Shown in pieces: positions 1-5,718 of a stretch of 6,921 bases of DNA (its first letter is position 1; the number at the start of each line of letters is the position of its first letter). The stretch is from NCBI GenBank assembly GCA_022361315.1, contig JAKSBB010001254.1, positions 1-6,921 of the forward strand, written 5' to 3'. Both the position numbers and the translations under genes were made by a program. Source of the DNA: Desulfobacterales bacterium. Lineage in GTDB: Bacteria; Desulfobacterota; Desulfobacteria; Desulfobacterales; Desulfobacteraceae. The notes below the pieces were generated by a model, which worked only from the letters and a program-made list of their open reading frames with translations, ran no database searches and was not told where the DNA came from.

Positions 1-44
1 CATCCCCTGTCTGATGGCCCAACTCCGTACACTTATGGGCAGCG

Positions 45-341
45 TCAGCGCTTCATACCCATATCATAGGCCGTGGTGCGGGTTCCGCCTTCCATGAGAG
101 ACTCAAACTCCCGCTCCAGATCCTTTCGGGCCTGGCTGTCTTTATACCGCCACCAGTCCTTCCGGCTTTCCCACATGGAAAGGACCACGATGTCATTGGG
201 GTTGTCGCAATTACTCAGGGTTTCGGAAGAAATATAGCCGTCGTGCTGCATGGCATTCTGTCTGGCCCGAATTAGCATATTTGCGGCCTCTTTGTAATTG
301 CCTTCCTTAAATGTCCGTTGGATGATTACTTTGACTACCAT
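45..341 (-). CDS. ABM-fold (antibiotic biosynthesis monooxygenase-like) small protein
   Basis: This 98-residue cytosolic protein has the size and layout of the dimeric alpha/beta-barrel ABM family. A first beta strand (VVKVIIQRTF, residues 2-11) is followed by a helix (about 16-32), then GYISSETLSN, a strand with IVVLSMWES (51-59), and a charged C-terminal helix (DWWRYKDSQARKDLEREFESL). The 'W-E-S-x-x-x-W' segment before that helix is typical of the family. Members include quinol and heme monooxygenases that need no external cofactor, but many have no known substrate, so only the fold is called here. The start is well supported: AAGGAGA lies just upstream of the ATG on the minus strand. It shares strand with the DUF3088 gene, but a 384-base gap makes one operon doubtful. 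The nearby mdaB homologue recalls the E. coli mdaB-ygiN pair, in which YgiN is an ABM-fold quinol monooxygenase; that parallel is inference. Confidence 0.8.
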   Translation of the reverse strand: MVVKVIIQRTFKEGNYKEAANMLIRARQNAMQHDGYISSETLSNCDNPNDIVVLSMWESRKDWWRYKDSQARKDLEREFESLMEGGTRTTAYDMGMKR

Positions 342-613
342 AGGGGGTCTCCTTTTTTTATAGGGTTACACCGCATTGTTTCGCCCCATGGCACAAGGAC
401 ATGGGGGGACTTCGCCACGATTCAGGGCAACGGGCCATGTGCCGGGATGGTGAATAGCCGGATGAGATGGTTAAAAAAACGGCCTCAAACCTGATCAAAT
501 GTTCTGCAAAAGATGCAAATGAAGGGGTTGGTATAACAGCAACGCGGTGATTTGATAAAGGGAGGTCTGCTCGCAGCGAAGTTATTTAAATTCTAAAGGA
601 TTTATCCCTAGCT

Positions 614-643
614 GTCAAAATAAAACAGGGGTCAAAATAAAAC
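614..643. repeat. Two tandem copies of GTCAAAATAAAAC
   Basis: The 13-base word GTCAAAATAAAAC occurs at 614-626 and again at 631-643, 17 bases apart, with AGGG between them. On the minus strand the second copy reads GTTTTATTTTGACCCC. The pair lies beside a 13-bp inverted repeat (652-701), an arrangement that could be the worn end of a small mobile or REP-type element. The repeats are directly visible; the mobile-element reading is a weak inference because no transposase is present. Confidence 0.6.
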
Positions 644-651
644 TTTTGGTT

Positions 652-701
652 TGCCGGCCTCTGCCTGGGAAATGATCATACCGCTCTGCAGACGGCCGGC
701 A
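652..701 (-). terminator. Long inverted repeat, possible terminator of the DUF3088 gene
   Basis: TGCCGGCCTCTGC at 652-664 pairs with GCAGACGGCCGGCA at 688-701: 13 base pairs with one bulged base and a 23-base loop. The loop itself carries the 8-base palindrome ATGATCAT (672-679), so the structure is nearly symmetrical overall. It begins 24 bases past the DUF3088 stop codon on the minus strand. The sequence after it on that strand is T-rich (GTTTTATTTT), but the run starts about 8 bases beyond the stem and is interrupted, and the loop is long for an intrinsic terminator. It could equally be a REP-like palindrome or part of a degraded element. Confidence 0.4.
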
Positions 702-725
702 CCGAATGGGGTCAGGATAACCGGG

Positions 726-1070
726 CTAAGGATGTGGCAGTACCCCGCCGTAGGTGCCCCCCAGAAAATTGCAGATCGCAATAGGGTCATCAATAAAAAT
801 CCGTCCGGTGGTCATGCTCTTTTTGGCAGATTCGGGCGCCGGGGTGCCTTCGGCCAGAACCAGCACCGGGCAGGACTGGTTTTCTTCCCCCAGCGCATCC
901 ACGACAGCGGCCCGTGGCCGCTGGAAATCCACATGGATAATGTCCAGGTCCACCCGTGCAGCCGGGGAATAGACAAAAAAGCCCTCAACCACACCGCAAT
1001 CCGGGCAATAATACGGACCGTCACCATCCTCCGTCCAGGGTGTGAGCATAAACAATGTGTGAGTTTTCAT
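726..1070 (-). CDS. DUF3088 family protein, thioredoxin-like, with CPDC motif
   Basis: This is a full-length 114-residue soluble protein recognised as DUF3088 (PF11287) by three features. An N-terminal strand (LFMLTPWTEDG) is followed by YYCPDC (20-25); the centre reads VDFQRPRAAVVDALGEENQS then CPVLVL (67-72); and the C-terminus reads DPIAICNFLGGTYGGVLPHP. The layout resembles a thioredoxin/glutathione-transferase N-domain, with C22-P-D-C25 in the place of a redox CxxC and S66-C67-P68 near the expected cis-proline. No member's reaction is known to me, so a thiol redox or metal-binding role is inference. The start is secure: AAGGAGGT lies 8 to 9 bases upstream of the ATG on the minus strand. 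The gene is divergent from the quinone reductase gene at 1353, with which it may share control. A possible short upstream ORF (1077-1124) ends in its ribosome binding site. Confidence 0.85.
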   Translation of the reverse strand: MKTHTLFMLTPWTEDGDGPYYCPDCGVVEGFFVYSPAARVDLDIIHVDFQRPRAAVVDALGEENQSCPVLVLAEGTPAPESAKKSMTTGRIFIDDPIAICNFLGGTYGGVLPHP

Positions 1071-1076
1071 AGGCTT

Positions 1077-1124
1077 TTACCTCCTTTTCATGGGCAGGGA
1101 ATCATATTTCGGCCAATATATCAC
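1077..1124 (-). CDS. Possible 15-codon leader ORF upstream of the DUF3088 gene
   Basis: On the minus strand AAAAGGAG (1138-1131) lies six bases before a GTG that opens a 15-codon frame, VIYWPKYDSLPMKRR, ending in TAA at 1079-1077. The last two sense codons are AGG AGG, the same bases that form the Shine-Dalgarno sequence of the DUF3088 gene, whose ATG follows six bases after this stop. Ribosomes translating the short frame would therefore cover or hand over to the downstream site. The second ribosome binding site and its spacing are directly visible; a functional leader peptide is inference. A frame this short can arise by chance, and the GTG start weakens the case. Confidence 0.3.
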   Translation of the reverse strand: MIYWPKYDSLPMKRR

Positions 1125-1157
1125 AGGCGACTCCTTTTCTGCATCTTTATATGTCCC

Positions 1158-1173
1158 ATAGCGCTATATATAG
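1158..1173. promoter_or_regulatory. Overlapping palindromes in the DUF3088/mdaB spacer
   Basis: Two perfect 10-base palindromes overlap here: ATAGCGCTAT (1158-1167) and CTATATATAG (1164-1173). They lie about 90 bases upstream of the DUF3088 start and about 180 bases upstream of mdaB. The location suits a DUF3088 promoter or operator on the minus strand, where CATATAAAG just downstream could serve as a -10 element. I cannot identify a matching -35 box or a regulator, and AT-rich palindromes of this length can occur by chance. Confidence 0.3.
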
Positions 1174-1241
1174 ATCTGATTTTCACGGCCTGTTTTCGCA
1201 GCATCTTTTTTTATTCCTCAACCCAATGAAATAAAACAATT

Positions 1242-1257
1242 CTTACCTCGGCGTAAG
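1242..1257. promoter_or_regulatory. CTTAC-N6-GTAAG inverted repeat, possible operator of mdaB
   Basis: The half-sites CTTAC (1242-1246) and GTAAG (1253-1257) form an exact inverted repeat with a six-base spacer, about 95 bases before the mdaB start. Quinone reductase genes are often controlled by redox-sensing winged-helix regulators of the HxlR and MarR families, which bind short inverted repeats of this kind. No such regulator is encoded in the window, so operator function is inference. No confident sigma-70 promoter was found between this repeat and the gene. Confidence 0.35.
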
Positions 1258-1352
1258 TATCTGATTTTAATGTTGGTACTTGCACAACTTCATATAGACG
1301 TCATATTTAACGTATTGTGCGTTACCCAAATAACAGCTGAGGAGAATATCAA

Positions 1353-1946
1353 ATGAAAAACGTGTTTATCATCAACGCCCACGAACCCTACCCCTTTTCC
1401 GAAGGACGGTTGAACCGCACCCTGGCGGATATGGCCAGGGAAAATCTTGAAAAAAAAGGGTATACCGTCCGAATGACCACCATGCAGGACGACATTGATG
1501 TGGACAAAGAGATCGAAAATCATCAATGGGCGGATGCCGTCATCCTTCAGACCCCCTGCAACTGGATGGGGGTGCCCTGGACCTTTAAAAAGTATATGGA
1601 TGAGGTATACACCGCCGGTATGGACGGACGGCTCTGCGGCGGTGACGGGCGTTCCCGGGAAAATCCCGATGCCCAGTACGGCTCAGGGGGCACCCTCACC
1701 GGAATAAAATATATGATTTCCGTCACCTTCAACGCACCGGAAAACGCATTTGACGATCCGTCCCAGGTATTCTTTGAAGGCAAGGGGCTGGATGATCTGT
1801 TCTGGCCCATGCACCTGAACTTCAAGTTTTTCGGCATGGAAGCCTTGAAAAGCTTTGCCAGTTTCGATGTACTCAAAAACCCGGATGTGGAAAACGATTT
1901 TAAGAAGTTTGAGGCCCTCCTCAATGAGGTCTTTCCGTCAGTTTGA
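1353..1946 (+). CDS. mdaB: MdaB-type NAD(P)H:quinone oxidoreductase (flavodoxin-like fold)
   Basis: This 197-residue cytosolic flavoprotein, the usual family length, is predicted to reduce quinones by two electrons with NAD(P)H, avoiding semiquinone and superoxide formation. The N-terminus [21 protein letters not shown] (4-24) matches the MdaB pattern of strand, phosphate-region loop and 'G-x-L-N-x-T-L' helix. The central [10 protein letters not shown] (59-68), then N70[15 protein letters not shown], is the family's flavin-binding and dimer segment. YGSGG (109-113) and [15 protein letters not shown] (119-133) also match E. coli MdaB. E. coli has WW where this protein has NW before MGxPW, a small change. 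GAGGAGA lies about seven bases before the ATG. The gene is divergent from the DUF3088 gene and converges on the kinase gene with 7 bases between stops; no intrinsic terminator was found in that gap. Confidence 0.88.
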   Translation: MKNVFIINAHEPYPFSEGRLNRTLADMARENLEKKGYTVRMTTMQDDIDVDKEIENHQWADAVILQTPCNWMGVPWTFKKYMDEVYTAGMDGRLCGGDGRSRENPDAQYGSGGTLTGIKYMISVTFNAPENAFDDPSQVFFEGKGLDDLFWPMHLNFKFFGMEALKSFASFDVLKNPDVENDFKKFEALLNEVFPSV

Positions 1947-1953
1947 TACGGTT

Positions 1954-4686
1954 TCACCCATGGCCGCGATTACCGGTTTTCTCTCCGTCAAGGGTCCGGC
2001 GGACAGCCAGGGCCAGTTGGCGTTTGACGATGGGCTTTTCCATATAGCAGTGGGCCCCGATTGACAGGGCACGTTCCCTGTCAATCCGGCTGCTGAAACC
2101 GGTGCAGAGAATAAGCTTCATATGGGGATTAACGGCCAGTACACCCTTGGTAAGGGTCTCACCGGAGATGCCGGGCATGGTCATATCAGTGATAATAAGA
2201 TCAAACCGGGACGGTTTTTCCTGGACGATTTCCAGTGCTGCCGGGGCATCCGTCATAATATCCACAGTGTATCCCAGGGATTCCAGCAGGCTCTTTCCGA
2301 TGACGGCCAGGGCCTTTTCGTCATCCACAAAGAGAATACGTTCATTCCCTCCGGGCAGGGCATCGGGTACTTCCGGATGGCTGGATGCCCGGCCCTTGGC
2401 CAGGGGCAGTAATACTTTGAAGGTGGTCCCCCTGCCCGCTTCCGAATACACCGAAATGGCCCCGTTGTGATTTTTCACAATGCCCATCACCACAGCCAGT
2501 CCCATACCTGTGCCCTTCCCCACATCCTTGGTGGTGAAATAGGGATCGAAGATCTTTGACCTGGCAGCATCCGAAATCCCGTGGCCCGTATCTGACACAG
2601 CCAACTGGATGTAGGTTCCTGCCGCGATTTTCTGAAACTGGGTGACGGTAACCTCATCCAGTTCAATCTCGGTCAATGCGATGGTCAACACCCCGCCTTC
2701 GGCTTCCATGGCATGGGTGGCATTGGTGCAGAGGTTGATCAGCACCTGGTGAACCTGCGTGGCATCCGCCAGTATGGGACGAATCTCTTCGGGCAGATCC
2801 ATGTGGATATCAATGGTGGACGGAATGGAAGAACGGAGCAGGTTATAGGTATTTTTCACCAGGGATCTGATCTCCAGCACCTGTTTCTCCTGTTCCGTCT
2901 TCCGGCTGTAGTTGAGGAGTTGACGAACAATATCCCCGGCCCTCAACCCTGCCGTTTTGATTTCATCCAGACATTCCCGGAGCTGCGTTTCCTTTACGCC
3001 GCTTTCCATGGCAAGCTCCGTATTCCCGAGGATAATGCCCAGAATGTTGTTGAAATCATGGGCAATGCCGCCGGACATGGTGCCGATGGCCTCCATCTTG
3101 TGGGCCTGGCGGAGTTCCCCTTCCAGTTTTGTCCGTGCCGACTCAGCCTGTTTCCGTTCGGTGATGTCCCGGGCAATTCCCAGCACCCCGATCAGCCTGC
3201 CGTCCGCCCCGTGCATGGGGGTTTTTACCGTCTCAAGAATCTCGTGATGGCCGTCATCGGCAAATACCACCTCTTCTTCATTCATTGTCGGACGGCCCGC
3301 AGCCATGGCCGCCCTGTCATTCTCCCGGAAAAAATCCGCAAGCTCCCTGTCCACGAAATCATAGTCGGTTTTACCTTTGATTTCCTTTTCACTGGCCCCG
3401 AAGAACCGCTCAAATTTCAAATTACAGGACAGATAAACCCCTTCCGGATCCTTGAGCCATACCAGATCCGGAATGTTTTCAATGACGGTTCTCAGGTGAA
3501 CCTCACGATCCCGAAGCGCCACCTCCACCGTCCTTCGCCTGTAAATGTTTACCACCGCCAGAAGAAGGCATATCGTCAGGACAATGATAACACCCCCAAC
3601 GGCCCAGATCAGGGTCCGGTGCTGCCGGTAAAAGGAATGGGGCCGGTTCAGAATGAGGCTGTCCGCCGGCAGCAGCTTCGTATCGATGTCATAGTGTTGA
3701 AGCACCGTATCGTCAAATAGGTATTGGTTCGGACTGCGGTTCACCACCCGAATATCTTCCACCGGGGTGCCGTTCAGAATATCCAGTGTCATACCTGCGG
3801 CCACCCGGCCCTGCTCGGTATGGCTGATAATTTTTCCACCGAGTATTCCCTGGCCGATACCATGGGCCCAGAGATGAAACAGCGGCTGATTCAGATGATC
3901 TAAAATCCTCGCTAACCCCTCATCGAACAACACCCGGGTCCCGGCCTTGTCCCGGTAAGCGGACAAAAGGAGAACTGCCGCCGTGTCATCCAACTGCCCC
4001 AGGGCAGACGAAAACGCATCCCAGGTCATTTCCGCCAGGGACAGGGCTGAAAAGTCTAAAGTGGGAAATTCTTTTGCCGTGGCGTAAAACCGTTTCAGAT
4101 CCCCCTGGCCACTGGGTGTATTGTCCACCAGGGCCACGATTCTCTTCGCCTTCGGTCTCAGACGGGTCATCAGGGAAATGGTGTCGGCCATGGAAACGGC
4201 CTCCACCACACCGGTCACCTTGGGATTCCGGTTCTGGGCCAAGGCCAGGTCTATGTTGTTCACCCCCAGAAAGACCACAGGAATCCCCCTGAACAATTGG
4301 TCCTGATGTGCCAGGGTAAAGACCAACGCATTGTCATCGGCGATGATCACGGCATCATATCCGACGCTGCGATGGAGCTTGTACTTTAGGTGCCGACGGA
4401 ACATCTCCCATGATTCAGGTTCGGGAAACCGCTTCGTATCCATAAATTCAATGTCCAGAAGGATGTTCTCCGTCTCAAACACCGACCGGATGCCTTCCAC
4501 CTGTTGAAAAAAAGTGGGAAATCCCGGGTGGTAGGAGGATATGTATAAGACTCTGAATCCCCCGCCGGCAAGGGCAGCACCCTGCATCAAAATGCCCACA
4601 AACATCACAACGCCTATGATGCGCGACACCTCTCCCATGCTGAATGCCCTGGGACGATTCCGAATGCCATTACGGACTGAAGTCAT
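1954..4686 (-). CDS. Membrane hybrid sensor histidine kinase with ABC-type substrate-binding sensor domain
   Basis: This 910-residue inner-membrane hybrid kinase has a signal-like hydrophobic segment at 22-38 ending in ALAGGG. An extracytoplasmic domain (about 43-340), beginning FRVLYISSYHPGFP, resembles the ABC substrate-binding family PF04392 and should sense a small ligand. A transmembrane helix at 358-381 follows. A PAS domain (about 395-512) ends in GVLGIARDITERK. HisKA carries the phospho-acceptor H543 in GIAHDFNN. HATPase_c has the N box (N651, N655), DTGHG (699-703), FDPYFTTK (713-720) and GKGTGMGL (723-730). The C-terminal receiver has acidic D788-D789, phospho-acceptor D834, T862 and K884-P885. 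All catalytic residues are present, so it should be active. No DNA-binding output exists, and the partner (Hpt or regulator) lies outside the window. The Shine-Dalgarno sequence is weak (GGGAA); M17 is an alternative start. It is divergent from the amino acid ABC operon, which suggests shared ligand or control. Confidence 0.93.
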   Translation of the reverse strand: MTSVRNGIRNRPRAFSMGEVSRIIGVVMFVGILMQGAALAGGGFRVLYISSYHPGFPTFFQQVEGIRSVFETENILLDIEFMDTKRFPEPESWEMFRRHLKYKLHRSVGYDAVIIADDNALVFTLAHQDQLFRGIPVVFLGVNNIDLALAQNRNPKVTGVVEAVSMADTISLMTRLRPKAKRIVALVDNTPSGQGDLKRFYATAKEFPTLDFSALSLAEMTWDAFSSALGQLDDTAAVLLLSAYRDKAGTRVLFDEGLARILDHLNQPLFHLWAHGIGQGILGGKIISHTEQGRVAAGMTLDILNGTPVEDIRVVNRSPNQYLFDDTVLQHYDIDTKLLPADSLILNRPHSFYRQHRTLIWAVGGVIIVLTICLLLAVVNIYRRRTVEVALRDREVHLRTVIENIPDLVWLKDPEGVYLSCNLKFERFFGASEKEIKGKTDYDFVDRELADFFRENDRAAMAAGRPTMNEEEVVFADDGHHEILETVKTPMHGADGRLIGVLGIARDITERKQAESARTKLEGELRQAHKMEAIGTMSGGIAHDFNNILGIILGNTELAMESGVKETQLRECLDEIKTAGLRAGDIVRQLLNYSRKTEQEKQVLEIRSLVKNTYNLLRSSIPSTIDIHMDLPEEIRPILADATQVHQVLINLCTNATHAMEAEGGVLTIALTEIELDEVTVTQFQKIAAGTYIQLAVSDTGHGISDAARSKIFDPYFTTKDVGKGTGMGLAVVMGIVKNHNGAISVYSEAGRGTTFKVLLPLAKGRASSHPEVPDALPGGNERILFVDDEKALAVIGKSLLESLGYTVDIMTDAPAALEIVQEKPSRFDLIITDMTMPGISGETLTKGVLAVNPHMKLILCTGFSSRIDRERALSIGAHCYMEKPIVKRQLALAVRRTLDGEKTGNRGHG
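2059..2086. repeat. Perfect 11-bp inverted repeat inside the kinase receiver codons
   Basis: GATTGACAGGG (2059-2069) pairs exactly with CCCTGTCAATC (2076-2086) across a six-base loop. It lies in the receiver-domain codons for RIDRERALSI (residues 867-876), about 100 bases before the kinase stop. In the kinase mRNA it would form a stable stem-loop. On the plus strand it lies 113-140 bases past the mdaB stop, where it could protect a read-through mdaB 3' end, but no T run follows. The structure is seen directly; any function is inference. Confidence 0.5.
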
Positions 4687-4932
4687 TTGTTTCCCGAACT
4701 GATGTTTGATCTTTTGTTTGAAGCAGAAATAGTCTTTTCTAATCTACACCAAAACCCTCACCATGGCAAATCGAGTTTAACAGCCCCTCACGTTTATCAG
4801 GAAGGCGGCAGCGTTCATTCCGGTCCATACGCGGCACAGGCCAATTATATCCTTGATTTTTTAAGGTGCATCCTGTATTGCCTCCTGGTTTTTATATAAA
4901 TTGGTTTTTTTGTATAAATTTTTGGAGGAAAA
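4687..4932. promoter_or_regulatory. Divergent promoter region between the kinase gene and the transporter operon
   Basis: This 246-base spacer must hold promoters for both directions. On the plus strand TTGATT (4855-4860) and TATTGC (4876-4880 onward), about 17 bases apart, are a weak sigma-70-like pair. Two TATAAA motifs (4895-4900 and 4913-4918) lie in an AT-rich tract directly before the binding-protein gene, but neither has a matching -35 box. Within that tract TTTTTATATAAATT (4889-4902) and TTTTTGTATAAATT (4907-4920) form a direct repeat with 13 of 14 bases alike and an 18-base period. No sigma-54 -24/-12 pair and no clear operator palindrome were found. The region 4741-4850 shows nothing recognisable. 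Confidence 0.45.
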
Positions 4933-5718
4933 ATGAAAAAGATTCTCATACTGATTATTTCTGTACTGGCCCTGGCCTCCCTTGCCCATGCCGGAGACGG
5001 CTCCTACGACCGGATCAAATCCCGGGGGGAGCTGGTCATCGGACTGGATGATGCCTTTCCCCCCATGGGGTTCCGGGTCGCAGACGGAAGCCTGGTGGGC
5101 TTTGACGTGGATGCGGCCCATGAACTGGGAAAACGGCTGGACATCAATATTGTCTGGAAGCCCACGGCCTGGTCCGGAGTTGTCCACTCCCTGAACTCAA
5201 AGATGTTCGACTGTATCTGGAACGGGATGACCATCACCCCGGAACGGTCTGAAAAGGTGGCCTTTACCCGCCCCTACATCATGGACGGCCAGGTGGCCGT
5301 GGTCCGTTTCAGTGAAAAACGGTTCAAAACCTATAAGGATCTCGGCGGCGCCGTACTGGGTGCCCAGAAAGATTCTTCCGCCATGAAAGCCATTGAAAAG
5401 CTGCCCGCCAAACCTGCACAGGTAAAAGAATACGCGGACAATCCCAAGGCCATGCTGGATCTGGAAGCCGGACGGACAGATGCCGTGATCATCGACAATG
5501 TGGCCGGCCGCCATATCATTTCCAAACGGATCGGCAAATTCAAGGTGCTCCCGGGCACGATCTCCAAGGAACCCTTCGGTATTGCCTTCAGAAAGGCCGA
5601 TGCCGACCTGCGCAACAAGATCCAGGAAACCATTGACGCCATGATCGCCGACGGCACCATGGCTAAGATTTCCAAAAAATGGTTTGCCGAGGACATTACC
5701 AACCCTGAAAAATGGTAA
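4933..5718 (+). CDS. Periplasmic polar amino acid-binding protein of an ABC transporter (SBP_bac_3)
   Basis: This 261-residue family-3 solute-binding protein is predicted to capture an amino acid in the periplasm and deliver it to the permease encoded next. The signal peptide is MKKILILIISVLALASLAHA with likely cleavage after A20. The mature protein starts with YDRIKSRGELVIGLDDAFPPMGF, typical of the family, followed by GFDVD (56-60). MTITPERSEKVAFTRPY contains R105, which aligns with the arginine that binds the ligand carboxylate in HisJ and LAO proteins. D188 in DAVIIDN matches the aspartate that binds the alpha-amino group. The sequence ends with the family's usual helix (ISKKWFAED). These residues support an amino acid ligand; which one cannot be told. 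The start has GGAGG four bases upstream of the ATG. It is first in an operon, and its stop overlaps the start of the permease gene by 7 bases. Confidence 0.93.
   Translation: MKKILILIISVLALASLAHAGDGSYDRIKSRGELVIGLDDAFPPMGFRVADGSLVGFDVDAAHELGKRLDINIVWKPTAWSGVVHSLNSKMFDCIWNGMTITPERSEKVAFTRPYIMDGQVAVVRFSEKRFKTYKDLGGAVLGAQKDSSAMKAIEKLPAKPAQVKEYADNPKAMLDLEAGRTDAVIIDNVAGRHIISKRIGKFKVLPGTISKEPFGIAFRKADADLRNKIQETIDAMIADGTMAKISKKWFAEDITNPEKW

Larger units (their letters stand above)
342..725. other. Intergenic region with no recognisable gene
   Basis: This 384-base stretch separates two minus-strand genes. Open frames in its first 270 bases are very short and lack convincing ribosome binding sites. 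Positions 342-420 should hold the promoter and leader of the gene at 45-341: a minus-strand TATAAA lies directly against the AAGGAGA site, too close to the start to be a confident -10 box. Positions 421-610 are unremarkable, with short A runs and no stable hairpin that I can see. The last 110 bases hold a direct repeat (614-643) and a long inverted repeat (652-701), listed separately. Confidence 0.6.

Noticed and set aside
361..420. Possible sigma-54 -24 box (TGGCAC) upstream of the ABM-fold gene
   Set aside because: It is on the wrong strand for that gene and has no TTGC element at the required spacing.
465..490. Seven-base T run on the minus strand as a possible terminator
   Set aside because: No stable stem precedes the run, and it is over 200 bases past the DUF3088 stop.
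651..1229. 192-residue plus-strand open frame across the DUF3088 gene
   Set aside because: It lies opposite a gene with a recognised family match and a strong ribosome binding site, has no site of its own, and shows no family resemblance.
1282..1320. GCACAA / TTGTGC inverted repeat upstream of mdaB
   Set aside because: Only six bases per arm with a 27-base gap, too weak to call as an operator.
1610..1644. Inverted repeat CACCGCCG / CGGCGGTG within mdaB
   Set aside because: Eight base pairs with a 19-base loop in GC-rich coding sequence, easily produced by chance.
2713..3720. 335-residue plus-strand open frame opposite the kinase
   Set aside because: The kinase on the other strand has every catalytic motif intact. 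The antisense frame has no recognisable domain and is explained by codon bias.
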